Both the position numbers and the translations under genes were made by a program. A DNA stretch of 64,000 nucleotides, taken from contig JAEUWP010000500.1 of NCBI GenBank assembly GCA_018524725.1, forward strand, positions 62,001 to 126,000, given 5' to 3'. The DNA comes from Podaxis mareebaensis. Lineage: Eukaryota; Basidiomycota; Agaricomycetes; Agaricales; Agaricaceae. The notes beneath the pieces were generated by a model. That model was not told where the DNA came from. It did no database searches and saw only the letters and a program-made list of their open reading frames with translations. Shown piece after piece: positions 13,178-25,631 of this stretch; position 1 is the first letter of the stretch, and each line of letters begins with the position of its first letter.

Positions 13178-16100
13178 TCATACCCCTGCTTTCCAGCTGG
13201 AAGGTGGTGGCGCCTTCCTAACGGCACTCCGACTTGATGCTGCAGGCCCACTCGTAGTCCTCCCTCTTCCTTTCGCCGCAGCAGCCGATGACGATCCACC
13301 CTGGCTCTGGGGCATCGGTGGCATGGGTGGATAAAGTACAGAGTCCCTCATCATGCCCGAGTTTCTGTTCCCACCGCCAGAACCCATCCCAGGCCTCAGC
13401 CGGTCCGAAGGACCAAACGCCTCCCCATAGCTGCTTTTTGCCGAACTCCAATTTCCTCCCCCTACCCCTCCTGAAGCACCGCCATACTCGCTCCTTGAAC
13501 TGCTAATCCCGCCTCCCCTCCCGCCATACACTGACTGCGAACTATTCGGGAAGATCACAGACCCGGTAGACCATCCATTCCCCATCCCACCCATGCCCAT
13601 CATCCCAAACGGCGGCGCACCCATCACCACAGACGCATTCGAGGCAGGGCCACCGTACACGCTCCCACTCATGACCGAGTTCCGATCCCATTCGTCTGCA
13701 GCAGCAGCCATTGCCTGCTGAGCTATAGCCATTTGGTATGCCTGCTTGGCGATCATCATAGCCTGCTGGTGCGCCGCAAGGAATCCGTTGTCCGTCGGTG
13801 GTGAAATCATAAACTGTGGTGGCGCGAGCATTTGGGGTCCTCCCTGCTGTGGCCATGCCGGCATATTACCACCCCACGACGAGGGGGCGCCAGGCGCACC
13901 TCCAAACGGCACTTGCATCTGCACCTGCATAGGGTTCCCCATCGCCATCATCGGATTCACGGCAGATATTCTCGCGTTCATTGCTTGACTGATCGGCAAG
14001 TCTTCGTCTTCATCGTCCGATACGATAGGCCCAGGGCCGTTTATAACATTGCCAAGCTAAACATCCCGAACCGACACATAGGGTCAAAGTCAAAGATGAG
14101 AAAGAACATAACTCAACACGAGAATCACACAGGACAGATAGACAGACACGGACCTCGATAGCAGCCTTGGCCTCACTCCTCCTCCTTTCTCGTCTTCTAG
14201 CCTCAGGATCATCCGAATCCACCGACTCCTTGGATTTCCTGCCACGCAGACTCACATCCTTAACGTCCTCATCGAAACTCACGCTCCTCCTCTTCACATG
14301 TCTCCCTGCAACAGCACCACCACCCCTTGAAGTAGCCCCTGTCCCAAGTCCACTGACACCACTACTCCATTCTTCCTTCCTCCCGCCTTCTGTCTTCCTC
14401 GATGACGGCCCCCCGATATCGCTCCCATCCCTCGGAGTCAGCGGTGCACGCACACTACTCGAGTCTCCCGTCGAACTCGCGGGACTGTCCCTACGCACGG
14501 CGAACGGCTTAATGGGCATCGCAGGCACCGGAGCCGCGATCTTTTCCCGACTCTGACTCGGCATCATCGGCAACATTGTCGAACTCCTTTGCCTTGCACT
14601 CGGGCTCGTAGAAGCTGAAGCAGCCGCCCTTGAAGCAGCGCCGGAATCACGGCTAACACCACTCCCAGCACTAGCGACGGTCCTCAACGCATTCGCTCTA
14701 TCTGCATTTGCGGAGTTCAACTGCGGGCTATTGGTGTTGGTGGTAGGAGTGCTGACATTCGTGCTGCTTGCGTTGGAGTTTGAATAGCCTCCGGACGAAG
14801 CTCCGCTGGATCCTCCTCCCTTGACGTTGAGTTTGGCGAAGGATGAGGTGGATACCCCAAATGTAGAAGACGGCATAAGCGTGGTGCTCCTCGGTCGTGT
14901 AGCAGGACTGGGATTGGGTGCAGACGGTATATTGTCAACTGTCATGCTCCTTCCGCTGATCGCATTGAGTCTTGGACTTGCACTCGGTTTGGAATTCAAC
15001 CGAGACTCATTAATATCGTCTTGAGGTTTCTGTATCGGCGGCCTCGACATAACGCTAAACGAAGGTGGCGGAGCACGCTGCTTGATGGGTATAGGTGCAA
15101 TCCTGTCCTTCTCTTTCTCCTTCTCTTCCTCCGGACTAGGCTGACGCGGCACCTCTGTCTTCGCAGTAGTTTCCTGCGCCTTCTCAGGCTCCCCATATGC
15201 ATCCTCTGACTCAGATGTCCTCTCTTCCATCTCCTGCGACTCCCCCATCCGCGAAATCAACCGAAGGATACTATCATCCACGTCTTGAATCAAATCCTCA
15301 TCTGGCGGACTAGGTTTTGAATTAGAGACAATCGGCCTCGGACTCCCAAGTGATCGTTTAGGAGGTGAGTCGGGTTGAGCAGATGAACGTTGGGATGGCG
15401 GTGGTGGGCTCGACGGTTTCTTCTCCTTCATCCCAGCACCAACTCCTCCATCTATGCTCTCCTTCTCCTTTCCCTTCCCCTTGGCCAACTTTGCCAGACG
15501 CTCCGTCAACATATCTCTCTTCCTCTCCGAACCCGTATCCTTCTCCCTCTCCCGCTCACTCTCCTTCTCTTTCTCCTTCTCTGTCCTTTGCTGAGACTCT
15601 GATGATACTGGAGTCGGTGCATTCGCGAGCTTGCCCTCCAAGCTGAAGTACGCTTGGACCTCCTTGGACGGTGACGTCGGTGGCGCAAATTGTGTGAAAG
15701 GTGGTGGAGACCTGCTCGTCAAGCCAGAAGACTCAGAGGCGAGAGACGGGGACCCGATGGACTTTGGACTCTCGACAATGGTAGGTTTCTGATTCGCCGA
15801 TTGACCAGCTAATAAACCACCCCTCGTGAACCCATCGTCGCCTTTCCTGTACGGCCCAACAGCAGGTTTCTTCGAGGTAAGCTCATTAATGTCAATCAGA
15901 GGTTTGCTCATTGCACGTGGGGGCGGTCCACGGGCACCATTGGCTCGTATACTGCTGTTTGAAGCAGCGGACATGGCGCTCCCAGGTCGACGTGGTGGGA
16001 CTAGGGAAGCGAGAGGAGCGTTGTCTTCATCTGATTCTGATTCGGATGTGTCAGCGTGGGCAGGTTTTTTCGTGGGTTCAGAAGGGTTCGAATACGTCGA

Positions 16101-17675
16101 CGAATCACGAACGTGCCGAGTTGTCTGCTTGATCCTAGCCAGGGGATCTATCATCAACACTTGAGTATGATTGTCACGACGAGTATCACAAACAAATATA
16201 CCTTGATTGAGACCCGCATTCGCATTAGCCAAGATACTGGCACGTTTAGCGGCCGCAGAGGGCGAGATTGCACTAGTTGAAGCACTAGCTCTTTGCCTAG
16301 TCCCATAAGTCTCCATACTCGATTGCGAACGCGGGGGAGGCTCGACCCGTGAATTCAGCGCATTCCCCACATAGCTACTCTGTCTGGCATCCGAATCCGT
16401 CTGCCCATGTCCATTCTGTGATCGTGTTGTCAAAAAACTAGGCGTTTGATGCCGTGTTGTGGAAGACTCGTAGGAACTTCCATGTCCCGCTTCTGACTTT
16501 GCTTGTCGCTTCCCAATCAACGGACGTGTGCGCTGGGTGATGGTACTGTCCCTGTGCACGCCACGACCACCTTCAGCTTCGTCATCCGACTCCTCTTCCG
16601 AGGAAGTCGTTGATTCGTCGGATTCAGATGTGTATCCGAATGCGGTACTTGCGGAACGTCTTCTCTGGTCCCTATGGGGTAAATGAGGTGAAGAGCGGGC
16701 GGCAGGTGAGGGGCGTGGACTTGCTCTCCCACGCTGGCCGTCCTGTGGAAATGCAGGTGGTGTCAAGGAAGGTGAGGGTGATCGGAATGATGGGACTGGT
16801 GAACCGGCAGTACTTCGACGGGCTTGGACTTCGCGGAAGGCTGCCACGGATATTCGTTGGGACGAATCCGAGTTGATGCTTGCTCCACGCGGACGTGCAG
16901 GAGGGACAACAAGGGAAGAATTGGATGCATTAGGAGATGGTGGTCGCACGTGCCGAAATGACTTCAAGTTGAAAGATGAATCGGCTTCCGGTCGTGGGGG
17001 AGAGTCAAGTTTCATGGGTGATCTAGATTCAGACGTAGACTTGGTGGATGCGGAGGATTTGGTCCAAGAAAACAACGATGGACGCTTTTCCTTGGGTGGT
17101 ACGGGTGGATCTGGGGGTGCTTGCATTGAAGTCCAAGATTGGGAGGATTCATTCGGTAAAGAACGCGTTGAAAGGGCGCTACTGGGGTCAGCGTAGGCCG
17201 CAAATATGGCAGACTTTGATGGTGGCGGACGGAGGCGCCGCAGATCGGAGGTATCACTATCTGAGGCAGCACTTGTGGTACTCAGGCGTTCCGCATAAGA
17301 AGGGCGTGGGGGAGTCATGATGTTTGTGCTTGGCGAGGTGCTGAACGATGTGGCGGAATCCGAGATGGGAACCTTGGACTTTTTGCGACTGAAAGGTAGG
17401 CGCAACTTGCTTGATGACGCGTGCGGACCTCCGTTAGCGATAGAGGGGTAGATGGTACTTGTGCTGTCACCAGCAGAATCGGCGTAGAGCAAGCCCTTGC
17501 CATTGGGACTGGAGGGTAGAGATTTGTCTGCAGTGACGTACGAAGTGGTTGGAGAGGATACGGTGGAATCTATATCGGAGGCAGCGACACTGTTGGGACC
17601 GGCAGATGAGCCATTGTTGATACTGCGCACAGATGTCTTGTTTTTCTTGCCAAAAATCCCGCCGAGCAGCGGCAT
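13178..17675 (-). CDS. Very long intrinsically disordered protein, function unknown
   Basis: The first exon (14154-17675) is almost uninterrupted and joins through a 97-nt intron (14057-14153) to a second exon (13178-14056), giving about 1,465 residues. It starts MPLLGGIFGKKNK. Nearly all of it is Ser/Pro/Arg/Thr-rich, with a highly charged KEKEKESERE-type coiled or charged stretch (about 15480-15580) and many SP/TP sites. The best candidate for a folded or interaction segment spans the splice site: RRRSEAKAAIELGNVINGPG, followed by an acidic patch (SDDEDED). The C-terminal exon is rich in Met, Gln, Gly and Ala (poly-AQQA near 13700). I do not recognise a family. A 42-nt stop-free stretch at 16160-16201 begins GTATAT and ends AAG, so it may be an in-frame intron. 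A scaffold or polarity role would be guesswork. Confidence 0.85.
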
Positions 17676-18501
17676 CGAGATGGACGTGGTCAGAAAATTC
17701 CACCCTGAGACGGGTCACGACAACTAGGAGAAACAGCAGGAGTTGGAGTCGCCGAGTGAGACAACGAGCAGGATGCTGGCTGCGTTGAAGAAAAGATAGG
17801 GAGCGACGTGCGGGAAAGAGAAGGAGAAAGAAAGCGTTGAAGTGATGGAATGGTGGAGGAGAGAAGTGACACCAGCCACAGGGTTGGCTCAATTGAAGCA
17901 CGTGTTCGTTCGTCCTGTCTTGGCTCCGCCGGTCAGCATCTCTGTGCCTTCACTCCTGCTACTCTACTCCTCCGACTAGTCCCCGTTTCTGGTATTTGCT
18001 TTGGCCTTACACTCGTCGCAATTCTACTTCGACTGACACTCGGCAAATTAGCTGCCCCCATACATCATGTATACTACTAGTATATAATGGCAGCACTGTG
18101 TCCCTGGCTCCATCCTGACCACATTGGATAACAAGGCTATGTCAAGAACATGATCCTCCGACATACAGAAGAAAGAGTCTGAGAGGACGTCTCATTGCCT
18201 TGTGGTGACTGGGCCTGATCTCATCACGACGGCGTGGTCGCCTGGGAACACTCCAGGCGATGAAACGAAGCAAGTTTAGGCGAGTGCCTCCTACAACCAC
18301 ACGAGATGGTCCGAGATTCCTACGGCAATACGACGCCGCCTCGTGCTTCATTAAACAATGTTAATGAAATTCTGATTAGATAGCACCGATGTAAGTCTTT
18401 CCTTATCTTTAGACCCTCGTCACAGCACTGTGGAGGCATGACGCACAGATGACACTCCTTCCAAAAGTCGGCTTCCGCACTTCTGGAATCGGTCTCCAAC
18501 G
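17676..18501. promoter_or_regulatory. Divergent intergenic region, disordered protein / CorA transporter
   Basis: This is 826 nt between opposite starts. No gene is visible. A TA-rich palindromic stretch (TATACTACTAGTATATA, near 18068-18084) is the only conspicuous motif and could serve as a TATA-like element for either side; this is an inference. Confidence 0.4.
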
Positions 18502-21464
18502 ATGCCTCGCAGTCTGCCAATTGCTACTGCTGTTGCCCACGGCGGGCTCTCTCAGTCAGACTCAACAACGTCTTTTCAACGTTACGAGGAACGCGTCTCA
18601 GCTCCTGCACTCAACATTCCGCGCCACATGCACCGAGACCCTTCCTCTCTACGCCGTTCCTCTTCTTCAAAAGGATCCGCTCTTCCACCCCTGGCTCACC
18701 CAAACCAGCCATACAACAAAGACGACAACACTTCTGTGCGTCAACCCGCGTTTCCCATTCTCGAGCATCGCCCCTCAAGACCTGGCGCTGAGCCCGGCGT
18801 GAACCCTACCGAAGAGTCCTCCATTGCCGAGTACAGTCACTTCAGACAAGAATGTGTTATCGATGTGATTGACTACGACTCCGACGATGCCACCTTCGAG
18901 AGACTTGGAAATGCAGATTTCATCAAGCTGATGAAAGATGGTTACAGGAAAGAAAGCAACGGTGACCTCGACTACCACCCCAAGGCCATTAGGTGGATCA
19001 ATATAGGCGGGATAGACTGGGACGTCCTGAGCTCCATGGCCTTAAGATACCGTAAGCTTGTTCTCCTTCCGACCCATGAAAGAACTGACATCATATATTC
19101 ACAAGACATTCATTCCCTCGCACTCGAGGACGTCCTCCACGAACAGGGGGATGTCCAGTCCAAGGCAGATTATTATTCAGACCACCTGTTTATCCGCGTT
19201 CTATGCCACTCTGTTTGTTCATTGGACGAGCATGAAGATCACGTCCACCCTACAGATCCTGAGTATCATTATCATTACGGGTCTCGTCATCGACGACGAC
19301 ACGAACCAGGCGCCGCGCCTCCTGCATATAGTAGTACCACTTTCGATGCAAGAGTGGACTATAATGATGCCTTCAACGAAGACACGCATGGCGACCTCGA
19401 AAGCGGGGATACCAATGCCAGAGACAACCCAAGGAATGGGACATCTTTTTCTGGTCCCCTGAATCCTCAGCGACAATCTTTACAAAGAGACAACAAACGC
19501 AGACACCGCCTGGATCTCCCTTTCCTACGCTCTTCTCGGCTGCGAACACGTCCCACAGGTTCAAGTGAATGGAGCAAGTCCGTGAGTGCTTCTGTCATTC
19601 TTTTACACGCTCAGCTCAATTTTTTTCCATCCATCCATAGCGCGAACAAAAGCAAATCGCAAAGCTACGAGCTCTGATGGCGGAAGACCGTATCAACATC
19701 AGACACGAGCCCATGTACATCTTCCTCTTCCGTGACGGTGAGCACACCTCTCCTTTCCCACTTCCAAGCAGCTCTCTCACCTCCCACAGGTACTGTCATC
19801 TCCGTTATGCCCACCGCTGATCTCGACTTTACTTCCCCGATCACCGAACGACTGCATTACAGCCAATCGGTATTACGAACCTCAGAGGATGTATCGTTGT
19901 TGATGGAAGCACTCCTTGACCTTGGTAGGTCTCCTCTCTGTACATGCACGTTGAAATTTGTAACATCAAATTGACGGCATGATCTTGCTATTTGCGCACT
20001 TCTTTACAGTAGTCGATCGGATCCTCGAAGTCGTGAATGAGTACCAGTTAAGGATCAACAAACTCGAACACGATATCATGCTCAATCCCAGCATGGACAG
20101 CGTCCGAAGCCGTGGGTCTCTCGAAATCCATGTCACTCCCCTTGTCGGAAGCTCATATGTGGAAACAGTACACGTCCTCTCCGGAGATCTCGCCATGCAC
20201 AAATTAACACTTGAGCCGATCAAAACTATGATTTACAATCTGCGAAGGTAAGCCAGAACGGCGACCAATTAAATTCTACTGCAACTTCTGTTCATAACCT
20301 TGATCGACGCTAATTGCACCTTACTCATAATCCGTTAGGTATGATCTCGAGAGGTGTATCGCCATGGCGAATCACTTCAAAGCCGAAGCTGAGGCTTCGG
20401 ATGGACGCGAGTCGAACTCGGACGTTGCTGCCGAGAGCGACAGCGCTGCCAGTAGTAACAAGGACAGGGACGGGAAACAGAAGCGGAAAGGAGGGCCCCA
20501 TAGTCGGAATTTCCCATCCGTACAACATCCAGACGATCCGGCGCATGAGATACCCGCGGACGTTCCCTCGCACTTAAATGCGAAGGCTAAGAAGAAAGCG
20601 AGGAAGAGAAATGCGAGGAAGAGCCAGAAGACGAGGGATGCGGAGAGGGCGGAGCGATTGAGATGGGAGCAGTCGCAGCACTATACTAGAGCGGGAACTG
20701 TGAAAGGGTATTTGAGTTATACATGCAAGGTTTATCTGGTGCGTGTTTCACTTGTGGGTTTGGTGACATGATTATTGTTGTTGACTCAGTGGTGTTCAAG
20801 AGTGATGTGTATGATCATATGGAGTATGCATTGACGAGTCTGGATATGTTTTCGGGTATTTCGGAGAATTTGATCGATTATGCTTTTAATGTGAGTTTCC
20901 TGTCCCCTCCCCCTCGCATAGTCGCGATGATGGTTTTGCGGTTACTTTAGATGGCATCGTATGAAATGAATCAAGTCATGTAAGTCCCAATCTCAGGGAA
21001 CGAGCCATGGTCTAATTCTTTCCCCTCCATCAAGGAATCGCCTTACGATCGTGACGATCATCTTCCTTCCTTTGACCCTCCTGACAGGTTATTTCGTGAG
21101 TTAAGCCGACTTCCACAACACCCCCATCGCTAATCCAGTCTAGGGAATGAATTTTGATCCATTCTTCACCCTCGACGGATACTCTGAGCTCCTGTGGATT
21201 GTCTATCACTTCTAAACTGGCTTATGCTAATACTGCGAAACAGATTCTGGAAGATTGCGGTTGTGCTGATGGCAGTCCTGATCCCGATCTTCACGTTCCA
21301 CAATCTGAAGAATTTCGCAAAATATGTTTCGAGGAGGTGGAGATCTGGAAGGGCCATCAAGGCAGGTTGTATCTGGCCAATCAAACCCAGGCTAACATTT
21401 GTTGATAGGGCTTGTGATGGGTGTTTCGACGAAAGCCTCAAACTGCTACATAGCATTTGGTTAA
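18502..21464 (+). CDS. CorA-family magnesium transporter (Mnr2/Alr type)
   Basis: Twelve exons join to 773 codons: 18502-19051, 19106-19581, 19641-19737, 19790-19924, 20010-20247, 20339-20742, 20790-20890, 20951-20979, 21035-21095, 21144-21193, 21244-21365, 21409-21464. The long N-terminus is Ser-rich, and the CorA cytoplasmic domain follows (IRWINIGGIDWDVLSSMALR, HIHSLALEDVLHEQGD). A Lys/Arg-rich insertion lies near 20580-20680, then the stalk helix (YDHMEYALTSLDMFSGISEN) and two C-terminal membrane helices. The first helix ends in the signature YFGMN (about 21090-21152), the selectivity motif of the family. Fungal members with such an N-terminus sit in the plasma or vacuolar membrane. The first intron (54 nt) has no stop, so retention would insert 18 residues. 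The last splice is tentative; without it the frame runs to 21568. Confidence 0.93.
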
Positions 21465-21573
21465 CGAGTTTGATTGTCAAGGTAATTCGGGTAGACATAT
21501 ACACGTCGTCCATTTCCGCATCGTATTATTGTATTATATCATATTATTATCGCGAAATCCGCATCTAGTTCCT

Positions 21574-22330
21574 TCATAACATGCTGCCCACCAGACTCAT
21601 GATAACATACATGTTTAACCCAACAAACGAAGCGAGGCCAATATGCTCAGAGACAGCCCCATTCGGCCTCGTAGTAGCCGACGTTGTAGTAGATGATGTT
21701 GTGGTAGATGCTGCAGAGGTGCTCGACACGACTGACGAGGACGATGCAGGCGAGGGTGCTCCTGAGCTAGCGGGAGGCGGGGGCACCGATGTACCAACTT
21801 GAACAGGGAATGGTGTGAAAGTCGTTTGAGCCGCAGCGACTGGTGTGCCGAAGGCGGTCCCAGAACATGAGCCGACGGTAGAGTCTGTGAGTGTGCACTC
21901 GACGGCGAGCGTTTCGGGTGCTGGATTCGTGCCGTCGTCCGGGAATGCATAGCCGATGGAGACATAATTGTCTCCCGCCACGAGTGTAGCTGTCCAATGG
22001 TGATTAGTGAATCTGGCCGATATATCGTCGTATAAATACGAGTTGGGCAGGGGCTTACCAACTCCGGGAAACTGATCTTCAGGACCAAATGTGGCGTCTG
22101 TAGGACCGTTGTGCACCGCCCATGTCGTACGGCCTGATTGAGAGTCTGTACCGAGGACGTCGACGCTGAAAGGCTGAGCGTCGAAGCCCGGTATGATGAG
22201 CGACGTTTGTTGAGCTGCAACCACTGTTGGCAATGAAAGTGTCATATGTAATACGTGGTGGAAGAAAAGGTCAAAGAAACTTACGTTGCAGGAAGGCCGT
22301 AAAGACGAAGCAAGATATGAAAGCGAACAT
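21574..22330 (-). CDS. GPI-anchored secreted protein, Ser/Thr-rich
   Basis: A three-exon model (22285-22330, 22059-22223, 21574-21989) gives 208 residues. The N-terminus is a clear signal peptide (MFAFISCFVFTAFLQLVAAQ), completed only after the first splice. The middle is a small ectodomain with two Cys (CTLTDSTVGSC). A Ser/Thr/Pro/Ala linker follows, likely O-glycosylated, then a hydrophobic C-terminus (GLNMYVIMSLVGSML) typical of GPI addition. The 69-nt second intron is divisible by three and stop-free; I prefer to splice it because it has GTAAGC, an ACTAATC branch site and CAG, and the joined sequence (FPGVATLVAGDNY) reads smoothly. This architecture is common among Agaricomycete cell-surface proteins of unknown role. 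The gene converges on the CorA gene, about 110 nt apart. Confidence 0.82.
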
Positions 22331-24619
22331 CGTGTTTTTTTTTGACTCAGTCAAAGGATGTTAGGCTAAGTGCTTGCGCGGTGTGCGGGAGGTCGCTGTC
22401 GCTGTGGTGCGGACGTAGATGCAGACGCGGATATTTCACCAAACTCCTGAGTTTGGGGCCTGTGCCAGTGGGTACAGTGCGCGAAACGCAGAGGGGGGGA
22501 TTTTATTTTCCTGAGGCGTTTCGAGTAGCGCCGGAAGGAAGAGAGGAGGTACGCGTGTTCCTGCGTTCAGCTATAGGAATCATTGGGACGTGTTACAAGG
22601 GTTTGCGTTGCAGATGTATGCGAGGGATAACTGGCGAAGGGCCATCACAACCAATACGGGGTTTATCACTAGATATCGTAGCAAGCTCGTTCCATAGACG
22701 ACCGGCGTCATGCATCATCGCATCAAGTGTAGCATCAACGGTTTTTGATGTGGAAGGATTGTGTCAAGCGGCAAGGTGAAGCTGTTTCTATGTAAGAGTT
22801 TTGTCCCCAGACTTGGGAATGTGAGAAAACTGCCCTCACGTTTGAATTGAGTAGACGAGGATGGCCGGAGACTGGGTCTAAAGAATGTTTCCTAGCGGCT
22901 CTGACTTGAGTTGACGACACTGTACTGTATGCCCCTGTGTTTCCGGTGTCCATCACAAAGTTGCGGCACGTGATGTGTCCGATGACATAAATAATGCCCA
23001 GTAGGTTCAAGACTACAGTACGGGACTTCGCAACTAACGACTCATAATGCGACGAGGCACGGCATTTCGTAAACTATACACCTTAAGAAAGTGAGTGGTA
23101 GAAGTGGAAGATGAGGGGTTGATACAAGCAGAGTCTCAACAGCTTATTGACGTGGTGAACCGCGAAGTGCGCAGCATCAGACTGTTATTATGTCACATAG
23201 TTCAACCTCAATTATGTACTTCAGTTTAGCCGGCCATCCTTGCCGTTCTGGCAATATTCCCGATATCGCCATATATGGAGCGCTGAGATTAATGACCCCC
23301 TCGAACCTCAGAAATGACCGGCCTCTTACTTAACATCGCTGACAAAATCGTCGGGAACGAAACAGCTTCCAATATTAAAAGCGCTCATAACTCAGGCGCC
23401 AGGTTTTCCTCGGGTTCTCAGCCATTCAGAAATACGTACGTTGCTCATTCGGCCAAAACGCATGCATTTTTGTATCCCTTTACAACATCATCAAAATTTC
23501 TCACAACGGGCGGTTCCCGACGACGAGCAAGCGCCACAAGTCCATCTCCTCCTTTCAGTTAAATTCTGAGACTGCTCGTTATCACCGTCTGGACGAACTT
23601 CTTTCTGCATAACATCCTAACATTCACCTTCCGGTCAACAAGGATTAATTGACTATGATTGACATCTGCAGTTTAGTTGACCTTTGACAGCTCTCTGGAC
23701 CGGTAGCGACGGGGCTAGAAATAAACACACCGTAGTCACCGTTTTATAAGGCCTTCGGAGTTTTCACGGATCAGCCGTTCATGACGCGCAGAAACCGCAC
23801 ACAAACGTCAAGTGAATTTCATTTTCGGGCTACCATTGTCGTTGTTCGACGCTCATGGCACAAACAACTCGATCGTCGGTCTCGGGAATTCCATTTCCGA
23901 ATGAGTTGAACTTTTCACAAGCTGGTTTGTTTAATTTCGCACATGCTGCCATCAGCAAGCTTCCATATGTGTCCATAAACTTACATGAGCCATATGCACA
24001 CTGTACCAACACCTCACGCTCGTAAGCAAATTGCTCGTAAGTAACCAATACATCTGATTTTACGACTTCTTACACCAGAAACAGCCCATTAATAAACCCA
24101 ACAACGTGATATCATTAATTAGATCCCCATCAAGCATCAATGTTTCAACATCAACGGCATCATTCAGAAAATTGTATTCGAGTTCTCGACCATTCATAGC
24201 TAAGCCCCATAAAGAATACATACTTTCTTTGTGTTTTAATTACAGTAGTTTCAGGGTCGAGCTTGATTGTGATTTCGACCCCAAATGCGCGCGGGTGTTT
24301 CCACGTCAGGGAAAGGAAGTTTTCACGAAGCTCTAAATTGGCTGACAAGGCCAATAATTAGCCATTAATGAGGCCGAGACGGGGGACAAGGACGAACAAC
24401 TAAAGTGATGGTATTGCACATCTAAAGTGAAATAATGGGTATAGAGATAGTCGAAGAACTGTGTGCAACGTGAATCATTCTCGCGCGAAAACCTAGTAAC
24501 ATCCTACACTCTTTTGTGAAAGACCATAAACAATTACGGAGGCGGTCGGGGGAACAAGGGAAAGGGAAAGGTCTTTTAAAGGTATCCGTTGTTGTATCTA
24601 CAATACACCGACCGCATCC
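22331..24619. other. Long intergenic region, no gene seen
   Basis: 2.3 kb without supportable coding sequence. Open frames here either start on non-ATG codons or lack any splice or codon support. It contains the promoter of the GPI-protein gene at its left end and the 3' UTR of the homeobox gene at its right end. Composition becomes AT-richer around 23950-24250. Confidence 0.5.
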
Positions 24620-25631
24620 TCATAGCACGCGGCGGTTCTGAAGTCCACACAGGGCTAATGCGGCCTTCATGATCTCCTCGTCGTCTTCGACAGGTTTCCT
24701 CCATGATGCATGACCATGCGAGGGTGGGAGGGCAATAAGTGCGCCATCACCACGGGGGTCTGGTGTCCACCTTGAGTCTCCTTCACCCCAGGTACCTGGA
24801 GGAGTGACAAGTTCGTCCTCCTCGTCATCAGTAATCTCGAGGTCCAATTTAGACGGTTGCCGCTCCCTCGTACGTGTGCGTGAGCTAGGTCGCGACATGG
24901 TAGCAGATCCCACGCTAAGTGGGCGTGAACTATCCTTCTCGGCCAGACGAGCAGCAGCACATGCCCATTCCAATGTGCGGCGTTTCTTGCCGAACTCGAC
25001 ATACTCCCGAGCCGGTGGGCTGTTAGGGTCAGTGATGGGGGAAGAGGGCATGTTGTCCCAAAGTGTAGCGTTGGGATCAAGTCGTTTGGATGGAGTACGT
25101 GGCGCAGGGGCACGAAGTTCTGATCGCGAAGCGACACGGTCTAGTGATGGCCTTGACGACGTGTTCGTTGTCGCCGACGTTGAACTTCGGTTGGTGAACG
25201 TTGGGGAGGACGTCCGACGAGCAGTAGGCTGATGTGTCAAGGGAGGGGTGCTGAATGAACCGTGGTTGCTCGCTGCGGACTTGCGTTCGGTTTGGCGCTT
25301 GTTCTGGAACCATATTGTAACAGACTTAATTTCCCTAATTAATCAACGGACGCGTCGAGGTGACAATAATGAGACGTGAGTTGTGGAAGTGATGACGAAG
25401 AAACTGAGCTTCTTACATTCCTCCGGCTTTCGCCACGGCTTCACGGTCCTCTCTGGAAGGATGGGAGTTCTGGTGGAAGAGGTTTTCGAGCATCATGAGC
25501 TGGACATTGGTAAAGCGCTTCCGTGTGCGACGTGAGGTAGTGGGGTTGACATTGTTGATGCAAACGGTTTCCTCTGAGGCAGTACGAGAGAGTGCAGCAA
25601 CAAAGGGACTGTGCGTATAGTGGTGGTCCAT
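24620..25631 (-). CDS. Homeodomain transcription factor
   Basis: Two exons (25417-25631 and 24620-25334; 82-nt intron) encode 309 residues. The homeodomain is near the N-terminus, starting about residue 32: RRTRKRFTNVQLMMLENLFH, then an SREDRE turn, and after the splice the recognition helix EIKSVTIWFQNKRQTERKS, with the invariant W-F-N-R positions all present. The remainder is Ser/Pro/Arg-rich with a small conserved-looking C-terminal acidic-to-helical end (DDEEIMKAALALCGL). The ATG at 25631 leaves only a short leader before the DNA-binding domain. It should be a nuclear DNA-binding regulator; the target genes cannot be read from sequence. It is alone between two large intergenic regions, which suits a regulated gene. 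There is no paired neighbour of the HD1/HD2 mating-locus kind, so I do not call it a mating-type gene. Confidence 0.93.

Noticed and set aside
22342..22779. 145-codon plus-strand open frame
   Set aside because: Cys/Arg-rich composition without homology, overlapping the promoter of the GPI-protein gene; no splice or codon support.
23830..24354. Possible small Cys-containing secreted protein, minus strand
   Set aside because: The frame begins on a non-ATG codon, has no signal peptide and cannot be joined convincingly to the open frame upstream.
24620..25631. Homeobox gene as a mating-type (HD) locus
   Set aside because: There is no divergently paired second homeodomain gene and no flanking mitochondrial intermediate peptidase gene; a single WFQNKRQ factor is more likely an ordinary regulator.
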